This document shows positions 50,101 through 58,150 of a DNA stretch of 64,000 nucleotides, piece by piece; the stretch's first letter is position 1, and each line of letters starts with the position of its first letter. This stretch comes from Nostoc sp. FACHB-280 (GTDB lineage Bacteria; Cyanobacteriota; Cyanobacteriia; Cyanobacteriales; Nostocaceae). The notes below the pieces were generated by a model, which saw only the letters and a program-made list of their open reading frames with translations, made no database searches and was not told the origin of the DNA. The position numbers were made by a program, and so were the translations under genes. Where the stretch lies: assembly GCF_014697615.1 (NCBI RefSeq), contig NZ_JACJSD010000008.1, positions 162,663-226,662 of the forward strand, written 5' to 3'.

Positions 50101-52752
50101 GCCTATACCAGTTATGGGTTAATTCTTTGTGCTTTTACGGGTGCGGTAGAAACCAGCTACAAATTTGGGCAACTGGGTGTAAATCTAATGGAGAAGTTTT
50201 CTGCCCAACACTTGCGTGCCAGGATAGCAGCCGTCTTTAATAATTTTATTAGACATTGGCAAGAGCCTCTGAAAGCAACGCTGACATCTTCATTGCACGG
50301 CTACCAAAGTGGGTTAGAAACAGGGGATTTAGAATGGGCTGTATGGTGCATATTTGGTTACAGCTTCCATTCTTATTGCTCTGGTAAAGAACTAACAGCA
50401 TTAGAACAAGAGTTAGCTACATATAGTAAGGTGATCGCCCAACTTAAGCAAACCACAGCCCTGAATTATCAAAAAACCTATCACCAAGCGACTTTAAACT
50501 TACTCGGCTATAGTGAAACTCCTTTTTTGTTAGTAGGGGATGTTTACAACGAAGATGAGATGTTACCCCAACATCAAGCAGTTAATGATCGTCCGGCTGT
50601 TTATCATGCCAAGATTAACAAAATTATTCTCTGCTACTTGTTTGGTGAATATGAACAAGCGATCGCGGAGGCTGAGATTGCGGCACAATATTTAGATGGT
50701 GTTCCTGCTTTATTTGTCAGTGTTTTGCTGCCTTTTTACGATGCTTTAGCACAGTTAGGCATCTTTAACCAAGTTGCAGAAACTGAAGCATCAGCTATTT
50801 TAGAGCGTGTTCAACTTCATCAGCAAAAACTTCAGCAATGGGCAGATTTAGTTCCCAGTAATCATTTACACAAATTCCACTTAGTAGAAGCTGAACTGTG
50901 CCGTGTTTTAGGCACACCTTACGCTGCAATGGAATTATACGATCGCGCGATCGCAATAGCAAAAGAAAATCATTATATTCAAGAAGAAGCATTAGCCAAC
51001 GAACTCGCCGCTAAATTCTATCTTGAACGCCAACAAGAAAAAATCGCCGCAGGCTATATGCAGGAAGCCTACTACTGCTATGCTCATTGGGGTGCGAAAG
51101 CCAAAATCGATGATTTAGAACAACGCTATCCTCATTTATTGCGTCCGATTCTGCACAAAATCACACAGAACTGGAACCCATTGGAAACACTTGCGAGTAT
51201 TGCAACTTCCAATGTTGTGATGAATACCAAAAATACAACCTCTCACTCTTCTAGTACAAGTATTAATACAACTCTTGATTTTGTAACTATTCTCAAAGCG
51301 TCTCAAGCCATCTCTGGCAAGATTCAACTGAATGAATTGCTGCACCAACTAACGCAGATGATTCTCCAAAATTCTGGCTGTGATTGCTGTGCGTTGATTT
51401 TGCCAAATAATCAAGGAGAATGGTTATTGAGAGCAATCAGCACACCCAATAACACCGAACTTTTTTCTCAACCCCTGGAAGATAATCCTAATTTACCTGT
51501 GAAGTTGATTCAGTATGTCAAAAATAGTCAACAAATGGTAGTAATTAATGATCTGAAAACAGATTTACCTGTAATTGATGAATATTTATGGCAATGCCGC
51601 CCCAAAAGCTTGTTGTGTTTGCCAATTCTCAATCAAGGATATTTAATTGGAATTTTGTATTTAAAAAATAACTCTGCCAGTGGAGTATTTACAAGCGATC
51701 GCATCTTAGTTCTCAACTTTCTGTGCATTCAAGCTGCCATTTCTTTAGAAAATGCTCGCTTATATCAACAAGTCGAAAATTATTCTTACACTTTAGAAGC
51801 AGAAGTAGAACAAAAAACCCAAGCTCTCAACCAAAAAGCTCAAGACTTAGAACAAACTATTAAACAATTACAACAAACTCAAGCCCAATTAATTCATACA
51901 GAGAAAATGTCATCGCTGGGGCAATTAGTAGCCGGAATTGCTCATGAAATTAATAATCCAGTGAGTTTTATCCAAGGAAATATAACTTATACAAAAGGTT
52001 ATATTCAAGACATGATTAGTTTGTTAACACTTTATCAGCAAGAATATCCCCAGCCTAGCCAAGCTATTAAAAAGAAAAGCAAAGAAATTGACATTGATTT
52101 TATCTTTGATGATGTAAATAAAATTCTGGAATCAATGGATGCCGGGAGCAATCGCATCAGCCAGATTGTTTTGAGTTTACGTAATTTCTCGCGCTTGGAT
52201 GAAGCCGGTATTAAAGCTGTGGATTTGCATAGTGGGATTGAAAGTACTTTGCTCATTTTGCAACACCGTTTGCAGGATTCAGCAATTCAACCCGAAGTGG
52301 AGATAGTGAAAGAATATGGCAAACTACCTCTGGTAAATTGTTATCCTAGCCACTTAAATCAAGTTTTCTTAAATATTATTAATAATGCCATTGATGCAAT
52401 TCGAGATAATCGCCAATGCAGTGAAAATCCACAAATTCGCATTCGCACTGAAGTAATCGAAAATCACCGCTTACGCATTGCGATCGCTAATACAGATAGT
52501 ACAATTCCTGTACATATCCAAAACCGCATTTTTGAACCATTTTTTACCACAAAACCCTTCGGGCGTGGTACAGGGTTGGGTTTATTTGTCAGCTATTCAA
52601 TTATTCAACAACATGGCGGCACTTTAAGCGTGCGATCGCAGCCAAATGAAGAAACAGAATTTGAAATTATTCTGCCGCTCAACTTTGCTACACCTAATAT
52701 AGTGTCTGGAGAAAGACTGATCATCAACACCGCAGAGGGAGCAGAGGATTAG
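47200..52752 (+). CDS. Ser/Thr kinase - AAA ATPase - GAF - histidine kinase fusion protein (HstK-like)
   Basis: This 1850-residue multidomain signalling protein has a eukaryotic-type kinase at about 10-270, with catalytic Asp134 in HKDIKPANIL and DFS (153-155) in place of DFG. Next is an AAA/predicted-ATPase module with the P-loop GFSGIGKT at 340-347 and Walker B-like MFLDDLQWADLAS. A long helical TPR-like region covers about 560-1330, a GAF domain about 1360-1520, and a coiled coil follows. The histidine kinase has GIAHEINNP (His1582), N box NIINNAIDAI and GRGTGLGLFVS. This architecture matches the HstK group of heterocystous cyanobacteria. Two short stretches (about 235-245 and 551-563) are encoded by repeat DNA. 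The signal and partners are unknown. Confidence 0.94.
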   Translation: MTTVNANPIIPGYELSSQLYSGSRTIVYRAIRESDQLPVVIKLLTSQYPSFGELLQLRNQYTISKNLNIAGTIQLLSLENYNNGYILVMEDTGGVSLRDYIQRNTLSLAEFLRIGIQLSTSLYELHQNRVIHKDIKPANILIHPQTKQVQLIDFSIASLLPKETQEIKNPNILEGTLAYISPEQTGRMNRGIDYRSDFYSLGVTFYELLTGDLPFNSDDPMELVHCHLAKMPTAIGNREQGTGNSKEIPQVLSDIVLKLMAKNAEDRYQSALGLQYDLELCLTQLQETGEIRDFKIGERDVCDRFLIPEKLYGREAEVHSLLEAFERVASGTSEMMLVAGFSGIGKTAVINEVHKPITRQKGYFIKGKFDQFNRNIPFSAFVQALRDLIGQLLAESDAKLAHWRSQILEVVGENGQVLIEVIPELERVLGQQPPAPELSATAAQNRFNLLFQNFIAIFTKSEHPLVMFLDDLQWADLASLQLIKLLMENQNFLLLLGAYRDNEVSSAHPLILTVEEIKQSGKTVNTITLTSLAWVDMNQLVADTLHCTTERYSQGVASRTQPLTELIERKTKGNPFFITQFLKALYEDGLIKFNYQQGDWECDLAAVNTLAVTADVVEFMASQLQKLPETTQNVLKLAACIGNSFDLNTLAIVSEQSLTDTATALWKALQEGLILPQSEIYKFYLHQTQTNGNQGQIQNVTYRFLHDRVQQAAYCLITQDQKAATHYHIGQLLLQHTSPTEQEEKIFDLVNQFKLGIDLVTSPQEQQDLAELNLIAGRRAKISTAYAASVDYYAVARKLLANHHWQVSYDLMLTIYTEATEAAYLNTDFGQMEELSAIVLNQAKNIWDTIPIYEIKIQACIAQNQLRLGLDTALAVLHQLGIDLPHQPTYQDVNQALERTHLILANQTTAEIIDLPVMTDIRAQAAMRILATMFGAAYNGCPEMLPLTISEQVNLSIKYGNTALSAFAYTSYGLILCAFTGAVETSYKFGQLGVNLMEKFSAQHLRARIAAVFNNFIRHWQEPLKATLTSSLHGYQSGLETGDLEWAVWCIFGYSFHSYCSGKELTALEQELATYSKVIAQLKQTTALNYQKTYHQATLNLLGYSETPFLLVGDVYNEDEMLPQHQAVNDRPAVYHAKINKIILCYLFGEYEQAIAEAEIAAQYLDGVPALFVSVLLPFYDALAQLGIFNQVAETEASAILERVQLHQQKLQQWADLVPSNHLHKFHLVEAELCRVLGTPYAAMELYDRAIAIAKENHYIQEEALANELAAKFYLERQQEKIAAGYMQEAYYCYAHWGAKAKIDDLEQRYPHLLRPILHKITQNWNPLETLASIATSNVVMNTKNTTSHSSSTSINTTLDFVTILKASQAISGKIQLNELLHQLTQMILQNSGCDCCALILPNNQGEWLLRAISTPNNTELFSQPLEDNPNLPVKLIQYVKNSQQMVVINDLKTDLPVIDEYLWQCRPKSLLCLPILNQGYLIGILYLKNNSASGVFTSDRILVLNFLCIQAAISLENARLYQQVENYSYTLEAEVEQKTQALNQKAQDLEQTIKQLQQTQAQLIHTEKMSSLGQLVAGIAHEINNPVSFIQGNITYTKGYIQDMISLLTLYQQEYPQPSQAIKKKSKEIDIDFIFDDVNKILESMDAGSNRISQIVLSLRNFSRLDEAGIKAVDLHSGIESTLLILQHRLQDSAIQPEVEIVKEYGKLPLVNCYPSHLNQVFLNIINNAIDAIRDNRQCSENPQIRIRTEVIENHRLRIAIANTDSTIPVHIQNRIFEPFFTTKPFGRGTGLGLFVSYSIIQQHGGTLSVRSQPNEETEFEIILPLNFATPNIVSGERLIINTAEGAED

Positions 52753-52841
52753 AGGAGAGAGTTTTAACGTTTCTGCACAGATTGTTGAAATCTTCACTGA
52801 ATCAGCCAAAAAGGTCTTTTTTCACAAGTCATATTTAAAAT

Positions 52842-53807
52842 TTACTTGCGATTAAATGATGCAATTAACGGATTTTGAGCAACTAACATTTGATTTAGAG
52901 CTTCCAGCGCGGTTGTTTGATAACGAACGTGAGCATCAATAAATAAACCAATAATTTGAGCGATTAAATCACGGAGTGCTGCTTCTGGCTGTGTAGCAGG
53001 AAAGTCAAGAAATGGTGTACTAATAGTGGCATCAAAAGGATGGGTAACAGAAAAATGGTTTGCACCTTCCAGAATTAGTAAATAACTATCATCTCTACCA
53101 CCTGCGATCGCTTCTTGGAAAGTCCTGATTATCGGAGTTGTTGGTTGTTCCCAAGTTACGCCATAGTTATTGCTACTGTTCGCAATCACGCCATCACAAG
53201 TTCCGCCAATCAAGAGTAACGGTAAGGAGTCTGGTAAAGGTAAGATTTTCCCGGCTTCATACCCTAGTTGTACAGTTGCTGCTGTATGTGCGCCATAAGC
53301 AAAGGCGGCTACTATCTGTGAGCAAAATCCCGGATCTGCACTTTCAATTGCAACTGTACCACCAGCAGAATGTCCACCGAGAATGATTTTGTCTAAATCA
53401 AGCAAGCCAGCCAAAATCCCTTCCACTTGCAGACGTTCCAAGGTTTTCAGCAATGTGGGTAAAGCTGAAGCTGTTGGCCCTTGACCATAAATACCGGGAG
53501 CCAGCATACTCAAATCAACACCGGGAGTCATAGCCACAAACCCAGGTATATTTTCAGCAATCCAGGAAAATGTCACAACTACCAGCCCAAACTCGGCTAA
53601 TTTCACCGCCAACCATTGATACATTTCCGGGCCACAGTTAATTCCGTTGAACAAAATCACGACTGGAAACTTAGATGCTTGAGCTTCAGCCGCAACAAGA
53701 CTTAAATTTTGTTCTGGTTCTGGGTAGAAAACCTTGAGGTGAATACTGTTATATGGTGGCGAAATATTTTCAACCGTCGCAGCTTGAAAAAATGCTCGAA
53801 CTTTCAT
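52842..53807 (-). CDS. Alpha/beta hydrolase family protein
   Basis: This 321-residue alpha/beta hydrolase has the nucleophile elbow GHSAGGTVAIE, an oxyanion-region segment VVILFNGINCGPEMYQWLAVKLAE, a lid-like loop with PGVDLSMLAPGIYG, and a late catalytic His in EGANHFSVTHPFD. It resembles dienelactone-hydrolase or chlorophyllase-like esterases; the substrate cannot be assigned. No signal peptide is present. Its ATG overlaps the stop of dnaG (ATGA, 53804-53807), implying translational coupling and co-transcription. Confidence 0.85.
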   Translation of the reverse strand: MKVRAFFQAATVENISPPYNSIHLKVFYPEPEQNLSLVAAEAQASKFPVVILFNGINCGPEMYQWLAVKLAEFGLVVVTFSWIAENIPGFVAMTPGVDLSMLAPGIYGQGPTASALPTLLKTLERLQVEGILAGLLDLDKIILGGHSAGGTVAIESADPGFCSQIVAAFAYGAHTAATVQLGYEAGKILPLPDSLPLLLIGGTCDGVIANSSNNYGVTWEQPTTPIIRTFQEAIAGGRDDSYLLILEGANHFSVTHPFDATISTPFLDFPATQPEAALRDLIAQIIGLFIDAHVRYQTTALEALNQMLVAQNPLIASFNRK

Positions 53808-55777
53808 AACAAATCAGTAATGGAAAATTGGCGCTGGCGATCAAGTTCTTGCAGTTTGATTTTTTCGTTATAAAATGCCTCATAATAAGCTCGGAATTTT
53901 TCCGGCTCTGCGTCTGGATCTGTTTGTTGCCATAATTCTAAAAAGTGACGATAACGTTTTTCTCGCAATACTCTTTCCATCCCAGCAGTCGCAGCTTGGA
54001 CAACTTGCGGGGTGCGGAGTAGCTCTTTTTTACTCTTTTCATTTAAATGAAATAAATGTGAGATTAATTCGATTTCTTCCCCTAATTCTAAATATCTATC
54101 TTGCAAGCTGGAGATTAAGTTCTCTTTTGAGTGCTGTACACTGGATGCTGCATACTGAGCGGAGTCGAAGTGTGAGTGCTGAGTATTAGTTTCCTCTAAC
54201 GCTAAAATTTGTCCCCACAAAAACCGATGATGAGACAAACTAAAATCTAGATTTCGTTCTTCCAGTTCGTTAATAATTACTTGTCGCTGTTCAGGACAAT
54301 GCAAATAAATTTGCAGTAATAAAGCTTCGGCTCGTTCTAAAAGACTTTTATCTGTTTGTGGAACTGGCGCTTTTTTCTGACTACTCGATTCTCTTTTTGT
54401 GGATGTCGGCTGAGAAAATTTAATTACATTCGGGGAAATTTGAGTCAGCAAATTTTCCACCCGTAAAGGTATTAATCTCGCATCGCCCAAGCTGAGAATT
54501 TCTGCACAGTGCGAAACATAATAGTTGCGAGTATCGGTGTTAACGATATTTTTGAGTAACTTAACTATCTGCTGAGTTACTTGTTGAAAATCAGTTGCTT
54601 GTTTTAAATCGCGTTCTTTGGTAATTTGCTGAATTTGCCAATCTAACCACAGTGGCGCATTTTGCAACAAACTTTGATAATCTTCTGTGGTATGAGTATG
54701 TAAGTATTCATCAGCATCTTTACCATCGGGAATATTCAGAATCTTGAGTTGGACTTCACCTTTGTAGGCTAAATCTGCAATTTCACCGATCGCCCTCTCC
54801 GCCGCATTAGTCCCAGCTTTATCAGCATCGAAGTTGAGAACTAACTGTTTTGAGTCGGTGTAACGTAACATTAACCGGACTTGTTCTAAACTTAGGGCTG
54901 TACCCAAAGAAGCAACAGCATTGTTAATCCCCGCCGCATGAAGGGCGATCGCATCAAAATATCCTTCTACTACCACAGCTTGGTCAACTTGAGCAATCCC
55001 CGTTTTGGCTAAGTCAATGGCGAATAACGTTTGACCTTTATTAAATAGTTCCGTCTCTGGAGAATTGAGATATTTTGGCTGTTCGTCAGTCAGTGTGCGC
55101 CCCCCAAACGCAATCACCCGCCCTTGAATATCGCGGATGGGAATCATCAAGCGATCGCGGAAAACATCATAATACCCGCCTCCTTCTTTGCGCGGCTTTA
55201 TCAATCCTGCCTTTTCTAGCAACTGCACAGGATAATGTTTATTTTCCACCAAATACCTATACAGCGTTTCCCAACCAGCCGGGGCGTAACCCAAACCAAA
55301 CTGCTGAATAGTTGCTTCTTTTAATTTGCGGTTCACTAATAAATACTGTAATGCCTTTTGCGCCTGAGTTTGACGCAGGGCGTGTTGATAAAAATTGGCG
55401 GTTGCCGCGAGAACCTCATATAATTGTTCCCGCAACGACAATTGACGCTGTAATTCTTGTCTTTGTTCAGGTTCCAGGGTTTGGACATTCACTTGATAGC
55501 GCCGCGCCAAATCCAGCACCACTTCCGTAAACGACTGCTTACCCAAATCCATCAAAAACTTAATTGCATTTCCCCCAGCATTACAGCCAAAGCAATAATA
55601 CATTTGCTTAGTTTGACTGACGGTAAAGCTAGGACTCTTCTCACTATGGAAGGGACACAAACCGATAAAATCTTTACCACGCTTGCGTAAAACTACGTGT
55701 TCTGATACCACATCCACAATATCAGCACGTTGTTTAATTTCCTCAATTGTGTCTGGGTGCAAGCGGGGAATGTACAT
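53804..55777 (-). CDS. dnaG: DNA primase DnaG
   Basis: This 657-residue primase synthesises RNA primers for replication. The start MYIPRLHPDTIEEIKQ (55777) is preferred to six extra codons. The N-terminal zinc-binding domain has Cys41, His44, Cys62 and Cys65 (CPFH...CFGC). The catalytic core follows with YFDRLMIPIRD-type sequence, FGGRTL, and the TOPRIM motif in VVVEGYFDAIAL and NFDADKAGTNAA. The C-terminal DnaB-interacting region ends QRQFSITDLL. Residues about 530-550 (TNTQHSHFDSAQYAASSVQH) are encoded by intergenic-type repeat DNA inserted in frame within a linker. All catalytic motifs are intact. Confidence 0.95.
   Translation of the reverse strand: MYIPRLHPDTIEEIKQRADIVDVVSEHVVLRKRGKDFIGLCPFHSEKSPSFTVSQTKQMYYCFGCNAGGNAIKFLMDLGKQSFTEVVLDLARRYQVNVQTLEPEQRQELQRQLSLREQLYEVLAATANFYQHALRQTQAQKALQYLLVNRKLKEATIQQFGLGYAPAGWETLYRYLVENKHYPVQLLEKAGLIKPRKEGGGYYDVFRDRLMIPIRDIQGRVIAFGGRTLTDEQPKYLNSPETELFNKGQTLFAIDLAKTGIAQVDQAVVVEGYFDAIALHAAGINNAVASLGTALSLEQVRLMLRYTDSKQLVLNFDADKAGTNAAERAIGEIADLAYKGEVQLKILNIPDGKDADEYLHTHTTEDYQSLLQNAPLWLDWQIQQITKERDLKQATDFQQVTQQIVKLLKNIVNTDTRNYYVSHCAEILSLGDARLIPLRVENLLTQISPNVIKFSQPTSTKRESSSQKKAPVPQTDKSLLERAEALLLQIYLHCPEQRQVIINELEERNLDFSLSHHRFLWGQILALEETNTQHSHFDSAQYAASSVQHSKENLISSLQDRYLELGEEIELISHLFHLNEKSKKELLRTPQVVQAATAGMERVLREKRYRHFLELWQQTDPDAEPEKFRAYYEAFYNEKIKLQELDRQRQFSITDLL
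54128..54189 (-). repeat. In-frame repeat insertion within dnaG
   Basis: Read on the coding strand, this stretch combines ACTCAGCACTCA, CACTTCGACTCCGCTCAGT and GTGTACAGCACTCA. The last two also occur in the intergenic repeat at 35458-35490. It adds about 20 residues without a frameshift. Confidence 0.8.
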
Positions 55778-55891
55778 ATTACCCGAATTTCTCACGTATG
55801 GGTAGTGGGTGTGGGAAGTGTGGGGAGAGAGGGGAGTGTGGGGAGAAAGATTTCTTCACCATCTTCCCACACCTCCCAAACCTCCCACACC

Positions 55892-55921
55892 CCTGGATTT
55901 CTCTCAAGAGAGAAATCCAGG
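55892..55921. repeat. Perfect 14-bp palindrome between dnaG and the amidase gene
   Basis: CCTGGATTTCTCTC and its exact complement GAGAGAAATCCAGG are separated by only two bases (AA). It lies between divergent genes after a pair of complementary GTGGGAAGTGTGGG / CCTCCCACACC tracts. It could form a strong hairpin or cruciform, and its role is unknown. Confidence 0.7.
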
Positions 55922-56062
55922 ATTAGTCATTGGTCATTGCCACGGACTAAGGACAAATGACTAATGACAAAATACTTCTGATAGCTATTATATTCTTGTT
56001 GCTAGACGAAGAATTATGTATAGAATTGCTTACGCTTAACTTTTTAAGAGGAAATACTGAAG

Positions 56063-57415
56063 ATGGGGCGTATTTTTATTTCGGCGGCGCACGGAGGCAA
56101 AGAAGCAGGAGGAATCGATCCCGGTTCAATTGCTGGGGGAACTACAGAAGCCAGAGAAATGATTCTGCTGCGGGATTTAATTGTTACAGAACTGCGGGCG
56201 CGGACATTTGAAGTGTTGGCTGTTCCTGATGATTTAAGCGCCGCCGACACCATCACTTGGATTAATTCTCGTGGTCGTCGGGGCGATGTCGCCCTGGAAA
56301 TTCATGCTGATGCAGCCAGTAGCCCAACGGTACGTGGGGCTAGTGTATTTTATATTGCCAATAATAATGAGCGTAAAAGTAATGGTGAACTGCTGTTAGT
56401 AGGTTTGTTACGTCGCATTCCCCAATTACCGAATCGGGGAGTCAAACCAGATACTGATAGTGGCTTGGGACGTTTAGCCTTTTGTCGTCAAACGACACTA
56501 CCTTCATTATTAATGCAAGTGGGATTTCTCAGTAGCCCCGATGACCGCGCCTTGCTGCAAAACCGTCGCCGTGATTTTGCTTTGGGTATTGCTGATGGTT
56601 TGGCTTCTTGGAGTCGTGTTGTTGACCCCACCCCCGGAGTTCCGACGGAACAAACTTATACATCTATTAATATTAATATTAATGGTCAGAACTACCCAGA
56701 ACAAGGAATATTAGTTAATGGTAATGCTTATATTCCCATTGATTTAGTAGACCGCTTGCGAATTGATTTAACAACAGCCGCCAATGTCAATCGGATTACA
56801 TATCGCCGAGTGGTATATGTGAAAGCTGTGGAACTCCGGGATTTTAATATTTCTGTCAACTGGGACAGTACAACACGTACTGTTAACCTACGTTCGATTT
56901 TAGTGATCTGCAAAGGTCAAATGGATCAAATCATCTCCCGTGGTAATACTTCCGAAGTGCAGCTACAACTATTTTTGCGAAATAACAATGAAAATGCTTT
57001 AGCCAAGTTTCCTGATCTTCCCAAACTCTATCGAGAAGAAGCCACAATTGAAGGTGTGAATTATGATATCGCCTTTTGCCAAATGTGTGTTGAAACAGGG
57101 TTTTTACGCTTTGGTGGTGATATTCGACCAGAACAAAACAACTTTGCTGGACTTGGGAGTATTGGCGGTGGTTCTGATGCGGCTGCGTTTGAAAGTGCCA
57201 GAATTGGAGTCAGGGCGCATATTCAACATTTAAAAGCTTACGCCAGTTTAGAACCGTTAGTGAATGAAGTTGTTGATCCTAGATTTCGCTTTGTCACACG
57301 CGGAATTGCACCTTTAGTTAGTCAACTTTCTGGTCGTTGGTCAGCAGATTTAGATTATGGGGCAAAAATTACAGCGATGGTGCAAAGGTTATATGAATCA
57401 GCCGGATTTATGTAA
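56063..57415 (+). CDS. Two-domain peptidoglycan hydrolase: amidase_3 plus glucosaminidase-like
   Basis: In this 450-residue protein, residues 1 to about 190 are an N-acetylmuramoyl-L-alanine amidase of the Amidase_3 family (MGRIFISAAHGGKEAGGIDPG with the first Zn His, TTEAREMILL with Glu, VALEIHADAAS with His, LLMQVGFLSSPDD with the catalytic Glu region). Residues about 205-275 (NININGQNYPEQGILVNGNAYIPIDLV) resemble a copper-amine-oxidase-N-like stalk domain. Residues 280-450 resemble a glucosaminidase domain (FCQMCVETGFLRFGGDIRPEQNNFAGLGS). It would cut both the stem-peptide link and the glycan strand. No signal peptide is visible at the chosen start, which has AGAGGAAAT ahead of it. Confidence 0.88.
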   Translation: MGRIFISAAHGGKEAGGIDPGSIAGGTTEAREMILLRDLIVTELRARTFEVLAVPDDLSAADTITWINSRGRRGDVALEIHADAASSPTVRGASVFYIANNNERKSNGELLLVGLLRRIPQLPNRGVKPDTDSGLGRLAFCRQTTLPSLLMQVGFLSSPDDRALLQNRRRDFALGIADGLASWSRVVDPTPGVPTEQTYTSINININGQNYPEQGILVNGNAYIPIDLVDRLRIDLTTAANVNRITYRRVVYVKAVELRDFNISVNWDSTTRTVNLRSILVICKGQMDQIISRGNTSEVQLQLFLRNNNENALAKFPDLPKLYREEATIEGVNYDIAFCQMCVETGFLRFGGDIRPEQNNFAGLGSIGGGSDAAAFESARIGVRAHIQHLKAYASLEPLVNEVVDPRFRFVTRGIAPLVSQLSGRWSADLDYGAKITAMVQRLYESAGFM

Positions 57416-57448
57416 TTAATTTATCTCTTTTGAGGAGGCGATCGCTAT

Positions 57449-57580
57449 TTAATTAGAACGCCAATTTTCAATCTGTAAATTAGGCACTCTTTGAAACTCT
57501 CGGATATTAGATGTTACTAAAACGTGATTGTTGGATGGTGTTTGCTTGTCCTTTAACAAAATCACTAATTACGGATAAAC
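57449..57580 (-). pseudogene. Remnant of a VapC-type PIN-domain toxin gene (C-terminal end)
   Basis: On the minus strand the frame ending at the stop in 57449-57451 reads NNHVLVTSNIREFQRVPNLQ and then IENWRSN. This matches the C-terminal end of VapC PIN toxins, where HxLVTxNxxEFxRVPxLxxENW is conserved. Upstream the frame soon meets a stop codon, no start is available and the rest of the domain (about 100 residues) is missing. No antitoxin gene is seen. Confidence 0.55.
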
Positions 57581-57616
57581 CATAATTAAATTTCTATTTC
57601 GCTGAGTTTGAATTAC

Positions 57617-57997
57617 TTACATTGATGGGGGAAGAATACCAAGTTGCTGCATCAAAGCCATAATATCTGCCTGTCCCCAATGTTCTACCACTTTGCCGTC
57701 AACAATTTGGTCTATGTGCATAACGGCAAATTCCACTGGCTGACCTGTGGGCGGAAAACCCAGTAATTCTCCCTCATGAGTACCGCTAAATGTCCCACGG
57801 GTAACAACTTTATCATTCTCAACAATCACATCTGCAAATGTATGCTTTCCATCAGGAAAAGTATTACGCATCATTAACCCATACTCGATAAAACCATCTA
57901 AATCGAGAGGTTCCGATGCGCCTGTTGTATGAGCGATAAAGTTTGCAGCGATAATTTTTTTGGCTTGTTCAACACTGCCATTGTCAAAGGCTTGTTG
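57617..57997 (-). pseudogene. SnoaL-like/ester cyclase gene, 3' part, cut off by the tnpB element
   Basis: This stretch encodes QQAFDNGSVEQAKKIIAANF...DLDGFIEYGLMMRNTFPDGKHTFADVIVEND...MALMQQLGILPPSM, most of a SnoaL-like (NTF2-fold) polyketide-cyclase/ester-cyclase domain. The open frame appears to continue upstream to an ATG at 58069, but those residues (MSDSPRLRLLFEARIPALIGQGVC) are read from the end of the inserted element. The true N-terminus is at 59357-59398. A fusion protein could still be made, but without the native promoter and first helix. Confidence 0.85.
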
Positions 57998-58150
57998 ACA
58001 TACTCCCTGCCCTATAAGTGCAGGGATTCTAGCTTCAAACAGCAATCGCAGTCTCGGACTGTCTGACATCGCCTAAGCCAATGGTTGATGCCCCAACCAT
58101 TTCAATTACTTTAGATGCGTTTTCGTCCCTCCCGTTCACTGACTGGCAGG
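57978..58150 (-). ncRNA. Predicted omega/reRNA region at the right end of the tnpB element
   Basis: In tnpB elements the guide RNA scaffold overlaps the 3' end of tnpB and the right-end hairpin, and its guide is the flanking host DNA. Here the scaffold would cover about 57998-58150 with hairpin 58004-58026. The guide would start with CAACAAGCCTTTGAC (from 57997 leftward). Extent is inferred from element structure only. Confidence 0.35.
58004..58026 (-). repeat. Right-end hairpin of the tnpB element
   Basis: TCCCTGC (58004-58010) pairs with GCAGGGA (58020-58026), giving a 7-bp stem and a 9-nt loop, six bases from the inferred cleavage junction. Such subterminal hairpins are what TnpA recognises in IS200/IS605 elements. 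Confidence 0.75.

Noticed and set aside
55957..56211. 84-codon frame with hydrophobic start overlapping the amidase start
   Set aside because: Its second half is an out-of-frame reading of the amidase gene. A frameshifted signal peptide is possible but unsupported without resequencing.
57617..58069. Complete 150-residue ester cyclase gene
   Set aside because: The first 24 or so residues lie in the inserted element, and the true N-terminus is found on the other side of it at 59357-59398.
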